From Pseudomonas sp. IAC-BECa141 (GTDB taxonomy: Bacteria; Pseudomonadota; Gammaproteobacteria; Pseudomonadales; Pseudomonadaceae), in contig NZ_CP065410.1 in assembly GCF_020544405.1 (NCBI RefSeq), positions 5,857,501 to 5,921,500 on the forward strand: a stretch of 64,000 nucleotides of DNA, in the 5' to 3' direction. Positions 56,084 through 64,000 of the stretch are shown one piece after another. Below the pieces are notes generated by a model, which saw only the letters and a list, made by a program, of their open reading frames with translations, made no database searches and had not been told where the DNA came from. The position numbers were made by a program, and so were the translations under genes. Each line of letters opens with the position of its first letter. Position 1 is the stretch's first letter.

Positions 56084-57166
56084 TTAGATCAAGGTTTTGC
56101 CGTGACGGACAAAGGTCGGTTTGACCACTCGTACCGGATACCACTTGCCACGGATTTCCACTTCGGCGCGGTCGGCAGTCGCCATCGGTACACGCGCCAG
56201 GGCAATCGACTTGCTAAGCGTAGGAGAGAAACTACCACTGGTGATCTCTCCTTCGCCAACATCTGCGATACGAACCACCTGATGCGCACGCAAAACCCCG
56301 CGTTCCTCAAGCACCAGGCCGACCAGTTTGTGCTGCACGCCGGCGGTTTTTTCCGCTTCCAGCGCATCACGTCCGATGAATCGGCGCGTGGCCGGTTCCC
56401 AGGCGATGCTCCAGGCCATGTTCGAGGCCAGTGGCGAAACGTCCTGATGGATGTCCTGACCGTAGAGGTTCATCCCCGCTTCCACCCGCAAGGTGTCGCG
56501 AGCGCCGAGGCCAATGGGAGAAATGCCGGCGCCCACCAGATCGTTGAAAAATCCCGGAGCCTGATCGGCCGGCAGGGCGATTTCCAGACCGTCCTCACCG
56601 GTATAGCCGGTGCGCGCAATGAACCAGTCGCCGTCGACGTGGCCTTCAAAAGGCTTGAGCATCTGGATCAGATTGGCGCGGGACTGGGTCACCAGTTCGG
56701 CAATCTTGTGCCGGGCATGGGGGCCTTGAATGGCGAGCATCGCCAGCTCGGAGCGTTCGTGCATTTGCACATCGAAGCTGCCCAACTGTGCCTGCATCCA
56801 GGCCAGATCCTGATCGCGGGTGGAGGCGTTGACCACCAGACGATAACCGTCCTCGAGACGGTAGACGATCATGTCGTCGACGATACCGCCGCGCTCGTTG
56901 AGCATGGTGCTGTACAACGCACGGCCGGGGCTGTGCAGACGTTCGACGTCGTTGGCCAGCAAATGCTGGAGCCAGACCTTGGCCTGGGGGCCGGTGACAT
57001 CGATCACGGTCATGTGGGAAACATCGAACACCCCGCAATCGCGACGCACTTCGTGATGCTCCTCGACCTGCGAGCCGTAATGCAGGGGCATGTCCCAACC
57101 GCCAAAATCGACCATCTTCGCGCCAAGGGCGAGATGCAGGTCATACAGAGGCGTACGCTGTCCCAT
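56084..57166 (-). CDS. gcvT: Aminomethyltransferase (glycine cleavage T protein)
   Basis: A 360-residue T protein: [57 protein letters not shown] and [18 protein letters not shown] are the folate-binding and barrel motifs. It releases ammonia and transfers the one-carbon unit to tetrahydrofolate. GGAAGGAG lies before the ATG at 57166. It is the first gene of gcvT-gcvH. No glycine riboswitch is evident in the 157-base leader. Confidence 0.96.
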   Translation of the reverse strand: MGQRTPLYDLHLALGAKMVDFGGWDMPLHYGSQVEEHHEVRRDCGVFDVSHMTVIDVTGPQAKVWLQHLLANDVERLHSPGRALYSTMLNERGGIVDDMIVYRLEDGYRLVVNASTRDQDLAWMQAQLGSFDVQMHERSELAMLAIQGPHARHKIAELVTQSRANLIQMLKPFEGHVDGDWFIARTGYTGEDGLEIALPADQAPGFFNDLVGAGISPIGLGARDTLRVEAGMNLYGQDIHQDVSPLASNMAWSIAWEPATRRFIGRDALEAEKTAGVQHKLVGLVLEERGVLRAHQVVRIADVGEGEITSGSFSPTLSKSIALARVPMATADRAEVEIRGKWYPVRVVKPTFVRHGKTLI

Positions 57167-57323
57167 GGGTTTCTCCTTCCGGGCGTGGCGAAGGTGCGGA
57201 ACGCTGCTGCACGGATCGGAAAACCCCGTAAAAAAGGGCTTTCAGCCGATTTCAGCGACAGGGTCTGTCAGACGGACCGCACCGAATGCCGCGCATTGTA
57301 GCCGCATGATTCAGGACTCACTA

Positions 57324-58958
57324 CTAAGTGTTTCGATGTGCCGAGCGGCGAATAAGTCCGACAACCGGCAACAGACCGACCAGCACCAGGGTCAATGCCG
57401 GCAGCGACGCCCTCGCCCATTCGCCTTCGCTGGTCATTTCGAAGATCCGCACCGCCAGCGTGTCCCAGCCAAACGGGCGCATCAGCAGGGTCGCGGGCAT
57501 TTCCTTGAGCACATCGACGAACACCAGCAAGGCGGCGCTGAGCGTGCCGGGCAGCAACAGCGGCAGATACACTTTGAAAAACAGTCGCGGCCCACTGACA
57601 CCCAGGCTGCGTGCCGCTTCAGGCAAAGAAGGCCGTATACGCGCCAGACTGCTTTCCAGCGGCCCATAGGCCACCGCCACGAACCGCACCAGATACGCCA
57701 GCAGCAACGCCGCCAGACTGCCCAGCAGCAACGGTTTGCCCGCACCGCCAAGCCAGCCGGACAGTGGAATCACCAACTCCCGATCCAGATAACTGAACGC
57801 AAGCATGACCGACACCGCCAGCACCGAGCCCGGCAAGGCATAACCGAGATTGGCCAGACCGACCGCGGAGTTGATCGTCCGGGTCGGCGCCAGACGCCGG
57901 GCGAACGCCAGCAACATCGCCACGCCGACCGTGATCAGCGCCGCCATGCCGCCCAGATATAACGTGTGGAGAATCAGCCCGGCGTAGCGCTCATCCAGAT
58001 CGAATCGCCCGCGCTGCCAGAACCACACCACCAGTTGCAGCACCGGAATGACAAACGCACAGGCGAACACCAGACCGCACCAGCCGCTCGCCGCCCAGGC
58101 CTTTGGCCCGCGCAAGTGATACAGCGCCTTGACCCGTGGTCGCTCGTTGCTTGCCCGATTGGCGCCGCGTGCGCGACGTTCGCCGTACAGCACCAGCATC
58201 ACCACCAGCAACAACAGGCTGGCCAGTTGCGCGGCGCTTGGCAGGCTGAAGAAGCCGTACCAGGTCTTGTAGATCGCGGTGGTGAAGGTGTCGAAGTTGA
58301 ACACCGAGACCGCCCCGAAATCCGCCAGGGTTTCCATCAACGCCAGCGCCACACCGGCACCGATGGCCGGCCGCGCCATCGGCAACGCCACGCGCCAGAA
58401 CGCCTGCCACGGCGACTGGCCGAGCACTCGCGCGGCTTCCATCAAGCCCTTGCCCTGCGCCAGGAACGCGGTGCGCGCCAGCAGGTAAACGTAGGGATAA
58501 AACACCAGCACCAACACCAGAATCACGCCACCGGTGGAGCGCACTCGCGGCAGGCGCAGGCCGCTGCCGAACCATTCGCGCAGCAGGGTCTGCACGGGAC
58601 CTGCGAAGTCCAGCAGGCCGACGAAGACGAACGCCAGCACGTAGGCCGGGATGGCGAACGGCAGCATCAGCGCCCAGTCGAGCCAGCGTCGTCCGGGGAA
58701 TTCGCAGAGGCTGGTGAGCCAGGCAAGGCTCACGCCGATCAGCGTCACACCGACACCGACGCCGAAGACCAGCGTCAGCGTATTGCCCAGCAGGCGCGGC
58801 ATCTGGGTTTCCCACAGGTGCGACCAGATCTGCTGGTCGATGGTTTGCCATGAGAGCAGGAGCACGCTGAGAGGGAGCAACACCAACGCGGCGATGGCGA
58901 AGACGATGGGGTACCAGCGGCGTTGGGCGGGGTGGGCCAATGAAACAGTCTCGTTCAA
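57324..58958 (-). CDS. Ferric-iron ABC transporter permease (FbpB/HitB-type)
   Basis: A 544-residue permease with about 12 helices in two MetI-like halves, each with an ATPase-contact loop: GLMEAARVLGQSPWQAFWRV and SLPEAARSLGVSGPRLFFKV. This double permease form is typical of Fe(III) importers. The start is unsure: the open frame to 58991 reads into the REP element; a TTG at 58958 (then NETVSLAHPAQRRWYPIVF) was chosen, and a TTG at 58940 is an alternative; neither has a clear ribosome binding site. No ATPase gene is adjacent, so that subunit must be elsewhere. Confidence 0.88.
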   Translation of the reverse strand: MNETVSLAHPAQRRWYPIVFAIAALVLLPLSVLLLSWQTIDQQIWSHLWETQMPRLLGNTLTLVFGVGVGVTLIGVSLAWLTSLCEFPGRRWLDWALMLPFAIPAYVLAFVFVGLLDFAGPVQTLLREWFGSGLRLPRVRSTGGVILVLVLVFYPYVYLLARTAFLAQGKGLMEAARVLGQSPWQAFWRVALPMARPAIGAGVALALMETLADFGAVSVFNFDTFTTAIYKTWYGFFSLPSAAQLASLLLLVVMLVLYGERRARGANRASNERPRVKALYHLRGPKAWAASGWCGLVFACAFVIPVLQLVVWFWQRGRFDLDERYAGLILHTLYLGGMAALITVGVAMLLAFARRLAPTRTINSAVGLANLGYALPGSVLAVSVMLAFSYLDRELVIPLSGWLGGAGKPLLLGSLAALLLAYLVRFVAVAYGPLESSLARIRPSLPEAARSLGVSGPRLFFKVYLPLLLPGTLSAALLVFVDVLKEMPATLLMRPFGWDTLAVRIFEMTSEGEWARASLPALTLVLVGLLPVVGLIRRSAHRNT

Positions 58959-58960
58959 AT

Positions 58961-59085
58961 GTGTGTGCCCACGCTTTGCGTGGGCACACATCCTGTGACG
59001 CTCCGCATCACGCTATCGTTGATGCGACGCAGAGCGTCGGGGCCTGCATTCCCACGCAGTCGGTTCGACGTGGGAATGATCAAAA
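58961..59085. repeat. REP-like element, type B, diverged
   Basis: The left hairpin gtgtgcccacgctttgcgtg and its complement, a middle part gacgctccgcatc, and a right arm cattcccacgcagtcggttc to gggaatgatc show the type B plan with changes. It lies between the binding-protein gene and the permease gene of one transporter. Confidence 0.75.
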
Positions 59086-59096
59086 AAAGTGAAAAC

Positions 59097-60101
59097 TCAG
59101 TTCCAACCCGCCCGATCCATCATCCGGATCGCTTCAGCCTGACGCTTGCCCGCCACTTCAACCGGCAGCGTATCAGCCACGAACTCCCCCCAAGCCGCCA
59201 CTTCGTCCGAAGGTTTCACCGCCGGATTCGCCGGAAACTCCTGGTTCACATCGGCAAAGATCTTCTGCGCTTCAGGCGTGGTCATCCACTCGACCAGCGC
59301 CTTGGCCGCTTCCGGGTGTGGTGCGTGTCTGGTCAGGCCGATACCCGACAGATTGACGTGTACACCGCGATCCGCCTGGTTTGGCCAGAACAGTTTCACC
59401 GGCAGTTCCGGCTTCTGCTTGTGCAGGCGCCCGTAATAGTAGGTGTTGACGATGCCGACGTCGCACTGGCCGGCGTTGATCGCCTCCAGCACCGCGACGT
59501 CGTCGGAGAACACGTCGGTGGACAGGTTGTTGACCCAGCCCTTGAGGATCTTCTCGGTCTTCTCGGCGCCGTGCACTTCGATCATGGTGGCGGTCAGCGA
59601 CTGGTTGTAGACCTTCTTCGCCGTGCGCAGGCACAGGCGGCCTTCCCAGTTCTTGTCGGCCAATGCTTCGTAAGTGGTCAGTTCACCCGGTTTCACCCGT
59701 TCGGTGGAATAGGCGATGGTCCGGGCGCGCAGGCTCAGGCCGGTCCAGGCGTGGCTGGACGAGCGGTATTGCAGGGGAATGTTGGCGTCGATGGTTTTCG
59801 AGGTGAAGGGCTGGAGAATGCCCATCTGCTCGGCCTGCCAGAGGTTGCCGGCATCGACGGTCAGCAGCAGGTCGGCGGTGGCGTTCTCGCCTTCGGCCTT
59901 GATCCGCTGCATGAGCGGCGCTTCCTTGTCGGTAATGAACTTGATCTTCACCCCGGTCTTGGCGGTGTAGGCATCGAACACCGGTTTGATCAGTTCATCG
60001 ATACGCGAGGAGTAGACCACCACCTCGTCGGCGGCCTGGGCGGCAGTGCTGCCGATCAGGGTCAGGGCCAGTGCGGTCAGAACACGCTTGGATGCCAACA
60101 T
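59097..60101 (-). CDS. Ferric-iron-binding periplasmic protein (FbpA/FutA family)
   Basis: A 334-residue binding protein with a signal peptide ([20 protein letters not shown], cleavage near AQA-ADEVV). The mature start [40 protein letters not shown] and the tyrosine run [11 protein letters not shown], the iron-ligand tyrosines of this class, point to Fe(III) capture. A Fur-box-like site lies 32-55 bases upstream of its ATG. The permease gene follows beyond a REP element. Confidence 0.9.
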   Translation of the reverse strand: MLASKRVLTALALTLIGSTAAQAADEVVVYSSRIDELIKPVFDAYTAKTGVKIKFITDKEAPLMQRIKAEGENATADLLLTVDAGNLWQAEQMGILQPFTSKTIDANIPLQYRSSSHAWTGLSLRARTIAYSTERVKPGELTTYEALADKNWEGRLCLRTAKKVYNQSLTATMIEVHGAEKTEKILKGWVNNLSTDVFSDDVAVLEAINAGQCDVGIVNTYYYGRLHKQKPELPVKLFWPNQADRGVHVNLSGIGLTRHAPHPEAAKALVEWMTTPEAQKIFADVNQEFPANPAVKPSDEVAAWGEFVADTLPVEVAGKRQAEAIRMMDRAGWN

Positions 60102-60132
60102 GGGAGCGGTCTCTCGGTCGGGAAAAGTGGCC

Positions 60133-60156
60133 CAAATGATAAGGACTCACATTTGC
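60133..60156 (-). promoter_or_regulatory. Fur-box-like operator upstream of the iron-binding protein gene
   Basis: On the minus strand gcaaatgtgagtccttatca followed by tttg contains a 19-base core that matches the arrangement AATGATAATCATTATCATT at 15 positions by eye. The gcaaatg/catttg ends are inverted. The position upstream of a ferric transporter supports Fur control. Confidence 0.65.
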
Positions 60157-60238
60157 GAGCTCAATCGAACACTTTCCCAAGGAGTTACCAGATGTTGCAC
60201 AGCCCGAAACTTCCGGCGCCGTCAGCCTCAATAGAGCA

Positions 60239-61462
60239 CTAAGGTTTAGCCAGGACTGGAAGGTCCCCAGTCAGCCCCAATGCTTCACGCACAAACAGCG
60301 CCTTGGCCTCTGGCATCTGCTCGACGATTTTCAGGCCGGTGTTGCGCAACCAGCGCAATGGCAATGGATCGGCCTGGAACAACCGCTCGAACCCCTCCAT
60401 CGCCGCCATCAGTGCCAGGTTGTGCGGCATGCGCCGGCGCTCGTAGCGGCTCAGGACTTTCACGTCCGCCAGGCGTTCGCCGCGTTCGTGCGCTTGCAGC
60501 AGCACTTCAGCCAGCACGGCGGCATCGAGGAAGCCGAGGTTCACGCCCTGCCCCGCCAACGGGTGAATGGTGTGCGCCGCATCGCCGATCAGCGCCAGGC
60601 CTTCGGCCACGTAACGTTTGGCGTGGCGTTGACGCAGCGGCACGCACAGGCGCGGGTCGGCGCTGATGACTTCGCCAAGGCAGCCTTCGAACGCTCGCTC
60701 CAGCTCACGGCAGAAATCCGCTTCATCCAGCGCCATCAATCGCTCGGCCTCGCTCGGCGTGGTCGACCAGACGATCGAGCACCAGTCCTGCTGACCGTTA
60801 CGCTCAAGCGGCAGAAACGCCAGCGGCCCGTGATCGGTGAAACGCTGCCACGCGGTCATCCGGTGCGGTTTGCTGCTGCGCACGCTGGTGACGATGGCGT
60901 GATGCAGGTAATCCCACTCACGGGTGGCGACGCCGGTCAGACGGCGCACGGCGGAATTGGCCCCGTCCGCCGCAATCACCAGCGGTGCGCGCAAAGTGCG
61001 GCCGTCGGCCAGGGTCAGCAGCCAGTCGTCACCGGAGCGGCGCATCTGCTCCAGCCGCGCGTTGGCCAGCAGGCCCATGTCGCAATCGTGCAGACGGTCG
61101 AGCAAGGCATCCTGGACCACGCGGTTTTCGACGATATGCCCGAGCACATCGGCGTGTACGCTGCTGGCCGAGAAGTGAATCTGGCCGGTGCCGCTGCCGT
61201 CCCAGACGTGCATGTCGGTGTAAGGGCTGCTGCGTCGGTTGACGATGCCGTCCCACACGCCGAGGCGATCGAGGATGCGCTGGCTGGCCGCCGACAGTGC
61301 GCTCACCCGTGGCTCGAACGGCGCGTCGCCATTGAAGGGTTTGACGCTCAACGGGCTGCCGTCGAGCAACAGCACTTCCAGTCCGCTGCCCTGCAACGCC
61401 AGCGCCAGGGCACTGCCGACCATTCCGGCTCCGACAATCAGCACATCCGCGCGCATTTCCAT
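60239..61462 (-). CDS. FAD-dependent ubiquinone-biosynthesis hydroxylase (UbiI/VisC-like)
   Basis: A 407-residue UbiH/COQ6-family monooxygenase: Rossmann motif VLIVGAGMVGSALALAL, the DG motif VIAADGANSAVRRL near residue 165 and the GD motif ALIGDAAHTIHPLAGQGVNL near 285. Enzymes of this family hydroxylate C5, C1 or C6 of the ubiquinone ring; the P. aeruginosa gene in this position is VisC/UbiI-like, but which carbon is modified is not readable. It lies three bases after a DUF4442 gene in the pepP-ubiH operon. Confidence 0.88.
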   Translation of the reverse strand: MEMRADVLIVGAGMVGSALALALQGSGLEVLLLDGSPLSVKPFNGDAPFEPRVSALSAASQRILDRLGVWDGIVNRRSSPYTDMHVWDGSGTGQIHFSASSVHADVLGHIVENRVVQDALLDRLHDCDMGLLANARLEQMRRSGDDWLLTLADGRTLRAPLVIAADGANSAVRRLTGVATREWDYLHHAIVTSVRSSKPHRMTAWQRFTDHGPLAFLPLERNGQQDWCSIVWSTTPSEAERLMALDEADFCRELERAFEGCLGEVISADPRLCVPLRQRHAKRYVAEGLALIGDAAHTIHPLAGQGVNLGFLDAAVLAEVLLQAHERGERLADVKVLSRYERRRMPHNLALMAAMEGFERLFQADPLPLRWLRNTGLKIVEQMPEAKALFVREALGLTGDLPVLAKP

Positions 61463-61465
61463 GCT

Positions 61466-61951
61466 TTAAGCCTGTCTCGCTGGCGGCTTGAGCCGCACGT
61501 AAAGGGTTTTACCGACCCGCGCCACCAGGTTGCCGGCGCCGTCATGAATATCGACCTGCAACTGCGGCAGGTACTTTTCGCCACTGGCGGTCTGCCGACG
61601 GATCTCGTCGAGCAACGTGTCGTCGATGTGGAACCGGGCGAACACCGGGCCTTTGCCTGGCGCTATGAAATCAATGTCAGCGGCCTTGTCCCAGACGATG
61701 TACCGCGAGCCGAGGTTTTCCATGAGCATCAACATGAAGAACGGATCGACCATCGAATACAGACTGCCGCCGAACTGGGTGCCGACATAATTGCGGTTGT
61801 ACCAGCCCAGGCCCATCGAGACCTGAATGTCCCGAAAGTCATCGCTGATGTGCTTCACCCGGACACCCGCGCCGAAGTATGGCGGGTAGAACGTCATGAT
61901 CCAGCGCATCAGCCGCGCCTTGCCAAATAGTTTGATCAGCCACTCACGCAT
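61466..61951 (-). CDS. DUF4442 (hotdog-fold thioesterase-like) protein
   Basis: A 161-residue protein of the DUF4442 family, a hotdog fold related to acyl-CoA thioesterases (PaaI-like): [20 protein letters not shown] followed by [15 protein letters not shown] is the central helix and its approach. It overlaps ubiH by eight bases and is three bases from the second hydroxylase gene, so it sits inside a ubiquinone operon. No role in ubiquinone synthesis is established; an acyl or hydroxybenzoyl thioester substrate is only a guess. Confidence 0.8.
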   Translation of the reverse strand: MREWLIKLFGKARLMRWIMTFYPPYFGAGVRVKHISDDFRDIQVSMGLGWYNRNYVGTQFGGSLYSMVDPFFMLMLMENLGSRYIVWDKAADIDFIAPGKGPVFARFHIDDTLLDEIRRQTASGEKYLPQLQVDIHDGAGNLVARVGKTLYVRLKPPARQA

Positions 61952-63131
61952 CCGGCCGCGTCCCCAGCCCCATGGCCTGACGGGCGAACCAGCGTTTGGC
62001 CGGCGGCAGCAGATCGAGGCCGAGCAGGCCGATGTTGCGTCCCAGTGATACCAGCGGCTGGGTACTGCCGAACAGCCGCGTGACCTGATCGGAGAAGCCG
62101 ACGGTGAGGTCCTGATCGAGACGCTGACGCTCGCGATAAGCCTGCAACGTGGCGAAATCCCCCAGCGGTTTGTCGCTGGTCAGCAGCGCGGCGGCCAGCG
62201 CATCGGCATCGCGCAGGGACAGGTTGAAACCCTGCCCGGCAATCGGGTGCAGACTGTGGGCGGCGTTGCCGAGAACGGCCAGATGCGAACGCACCTGCTC
62301 TTCGGCTTCCACCAGCGCCAGGGGGTACAGATGCCGTGCGCCGACCTGTTTCAGGGTGCCGAGGCGATAACCGAACACGCCTTGCAGTTCGCTGAGGAAA
62401 TCCCGCTCGCTCAGGTCCGCCAGACGTTGCGCGTCCATGCCCAGACGGGTCCAGACCAGCGCGCAACGGTTTTCCGGCAGCGGCAGCAGCGCCATCGGGC
62501 CTTCGTCGGTGAAGCGTTCGAACGCCATGCCGTTGTGGGCTTCGCTCGGGGTGATGTTGGCGATCAGTGCGCTCTGGTTATAGGGGCGCTTGCGTACGTT
62601 GATGCCCAGTTGCTCACGCAGACCGGAACGGCCGCCATCGGCGAGCACCGCCAGATCGCACTCGACCGTGGTCTCATCGTTGAGGGTCAGGCGATAGCCG
62701 TCCGGCAACGGTTCCATGCGGGAGACTTCTGCCGGGCAGCGCCAGCTGATCACGTCTTTGTCGAGGTGCTGCCACAGGCACTGACCGAGCCAGGCGTTTT
62801 CCACTACATAACCAAGTGCCGGAACGCCCTCTTCCATCGCCGACAGGCGAGCGGTGGAAAAGCGCCCACGGTCGGACACGTGAATCTGTTTGATCGGCTC
62901 GGCGCGGCGGGAGATTTCCTGCCACACGCCCAGCCGCTGATAAATCTGTCGCGAGCCGAAGGACAGCGCCGAGGAACGCGCGTCGTAGCTTGGCTGCCAG
63001 GTGTTCCCGGGGGCGAACGGTTCGATCAGCACGATCTTCCAGCCACGGGCCTTGGCCCCGGCCTGCAAGGCCAACGCCAGACTGGCGCCGACCAGACCGC
63101 CACCGATGATTGCCAGATTGACCCGACTCAT
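61944..63131 (-). CDS. ubiH: 2-octaprenyl-6-methoxyphenyl hydroxylase
   Basis: A 395-residue FAD monooxygenase of ubiquinone synthesis: Rossmann motif [19 protein letters not shown] motif [15 protein letters not shown] and the third FAD motif [20 protein letters not shown] with GNAAH, which is usual in UbiH. It hydroxylates the ring at C1. Its ATG overlaps the pepP stop by four bases, and the DUF4442 gene follows with an eight-base overlap. Confidence 0.93.
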   Translation of the reverse strand: MSRVNLAIIGGGLVGASLALALQAGAKARGWKIVLIEPFAPGNTWQPSYDARSSALSFGSRQIYQRLGVWQEISRRAEPIKQIHVSDRGRFSTARLSAMEEGVPALGYVVENAWLGQCLWQHLDKDVISWRCPAEVSRMEPLPDGYRLTLNDETTVECDLAVLADGGRSGLREQLGINVRKRPYNQSALIANITPSEAHNGMAFERFTDEGPMALLPLPENRCALVWTRLGMDAQRLADLSERDFLSELQGVFGYRLGTLKQVGARHLYPLALVEAEEQVRSHLAVLGNAAHSLHPIAGQGFNLSLRDADALAAALLTSDKPLGDFATLQAYRERQRLDQDLTVGFSDQVTRLFGSTQPLVSLGRNIGLLGLDLLPPAKRWFARQAMGLGTRPDA

Positions 63132-64000
63132 GCCGCGCAGGTCCGTGCTTGCGCCATCAGGGCTTCGATCTCGGCGACGGTTTTCGGCACGCCGCCGGTC
63201 AGGATTTCACAACCGCTCTTGGTCACTACCACGTCATCCTCGATGCGCACGCCAATGCCGCGCCATTTTTTCGCTACGTTCTGATTGTCCGGGGCGATGT
63301 AGATGCCCGGCTCCACGGTCAGCGCCATGCCGACTTCCAGCACCCGCCATTCGCCGCCGACCTTGTACTCGCCGACGTCATGCACATCCATCCCGAGCCA
63401 GTGGCCGGCGCGGTGCATGTAAAACGCCTTGTAGGCCTCGGAGGCGATCAATTCGTCGACTTGGCCCTGCAACAGCCCCAGCTTCACCAGCCCGGCGGTA
63501 ATGACCCGGACCGTGGCCTCGTGCGCCTGGTTCCAGTGTTTGTTCGGAGCGATTTCAGCGAACGCTGCTTCCTGCGAGGCCAATACCAATTCGTAGATCG
63601 CTTTCTGCTCGGCGGAAAACTTGCCGTTGACCGGCCAGGTGCGGGTGATGTCGCTGGCGTAGCAGTCGATTTCGCAGCCAGCGTCGATCAGTACCAGATC
63701 GCCGTCCTTGAGCAACGCGTCATTCTGCTGGTAATGCAGGATGCAGCTGTTGCGCCCGGCAGCGACGATCGAACCGTAGGCCGGCATTTTCGCCCCGCCC
63801 TTGCGGAACTCGTAATCGAGCTCGGCTTCGAGGCTGTACTCGTACAGGCCGGCACGGCTGGCCTGCATTGCCCGGATGTGGGCCTGGGCGGAAATCCGCG
63901 CCGCTTCGCGCATCACCTTCACTTCTGCCGCCGATTTATACAGACGCATGTCGTGCAGCAGGTGATCCAGGGCAACGAATTCGTTCGGCGGCTGGGCGCC
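63128..64000 (-). CDS. pepP: Xaa-Pro aminopeptidase, C-terminal part (5' end beyond window)
   Basis: The frame runs off base 64000 and begins here with GAQPPNEFVALDHLLHD; an internal ATG at 63949 (MRLYKS) is not the start. The 290 residues present cover the whole pita-bread catalytic domain: metal ligands Asp, Asp in LVLIDAGCEIDCYASDITRT, His in MDVHDVGEYK region and two glutamates (LTVEPGIYI, GVRIEDDVVV). It removes N-terminal residues before proline. Full-size members are about 440 residues. It is the first visible gene of pepP-ubiH-DUF4442-ubiI. Confidence 0.94.
   Translation of the reverse strand, partial: GAQPPNEFVALDHLLHDMRLYKSAAEVKVMREAARISAQAHIRAMQASRAGLYEYSLEAELDYEFRKGGAKMPAYGSIVAAGRNSCILHYQQNDALLKDGDLVLIDAGCEIDCYASDITRTWPVNGKFSAEQKAIYELVLASQEAAFAEIAPNKHWNQAHEATVRVITAGLVKLGLLQGQVDELIASEAYKAFYMHRAGHWLGMDVHDVGEYKVGGEWRVLEVGMALTVEPGIYIAPDNQNVAKKWRGIGVRIEDDVVVTKSGCEILTGGVPKTVAEIEALMAQARTCAA

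Noticed and set aside
57167..57323. Possible glycine riboswitch before gcvT
   Set aside because: The 157-base leader lacks the conserved glycine aptamer cores and a tandem arrangement; only a good ribosome binding site and short hairpins are seen.
61944..63131. UbiH has GNAAH in place of GDAAH, suggesting a lost FAD-binding residue
   Set aside because: GNAA is the usual form in UbiH proteins, so the enzyme is judged intact.

Overview
The window is chromosomal DNA of a Pseudomonas, most likely of the P. fluorescens group. This rests on GC-rich coding sequence, many Pseudomonas-type REP palindromes, OprD porins, an ssuF-type sulfonate operon, and blocks whose order recalls P. aeruginosa (lgt/TauE/NRDE/ptsP/rppH, ilvA/rpiA, serA next to an FAD oxidase, the spu polyamine locus, argA/argE, gcvTHP, pepP/ubiH). 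No tRNA, rRNA, prophage, insertion sequence, CRISPR array or recognisable defence island was seen. It reads as core genome with small accessory or decaying features.

Layout. 0-11 kb: end of lgt, a TauE/SafE permease, an NRDE protein, ptsP-rppH (nitrogen PTS enzyme I and RNA 5' pyrophosphohydrolase), a HAD phosphatase, ilvA, rpiA and two paralogous SdiA-regulated-domain proteins. 10.7-19.6 kb: an FAH-family hydrolase and a D-2-hydroxyglutarate dehydrogenase divergent from serA (a known metabolic partnership), small secreted proteins, a DUF523/2OG-oxygenase pair, an alpha/beta hydrolase, and a 267-bp element built of nested inverted repeats. 19.7-24 kb: a penicillin/AHL-acylase-family enzyme (HacB-like), a GlxA regulator and an HD protein. 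24-34.5 kb: polyamine uptake and catabolism (spuB-C-D-E-F-G-H on the minus strand, divergent glutamine-synthetase-like spuI), with the expected spuA reduced to a 5' remnant. 35.4-41.1 kb: the sulfonate operon ssuE-A-D-C-B-F and the neighbouring 1-Cys peroxiredoxin lsfA. 41.4-44.5 kb: two tandem OprD porins with related upstream regions.

45-52.5 kb: argA, argE, a CYTH-CHAD protein, an Lrp-family regulator divergent from a small ACT-like (IlvM-like) protein across a clear dyad operator, an orphan GspE/PulE ATPase and a DUF2388 protein. 52.6-57.2 kb: glycine cleavage genes gcvT-gcvH and, beyond an apparent terminator, gcvP. 57.3-60.1 kb: a ferric-iron ABC transporter (binding protein and permease) behind a good Fur-box-like site. 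60.2-64 kb: the operon pepP-ubiH-DUF4442-ubiI, cut by the window edge.

Two REP families occur in the gaps. The tgtgggagc type lies only in the first 24 kb, and the gatcgttcccacgc type only beyond 35 kb. Coordinates come from reading the sequence. Start codons were moved from the longest open frame wherever a ribosome binding site or family N-terminus indicated it.
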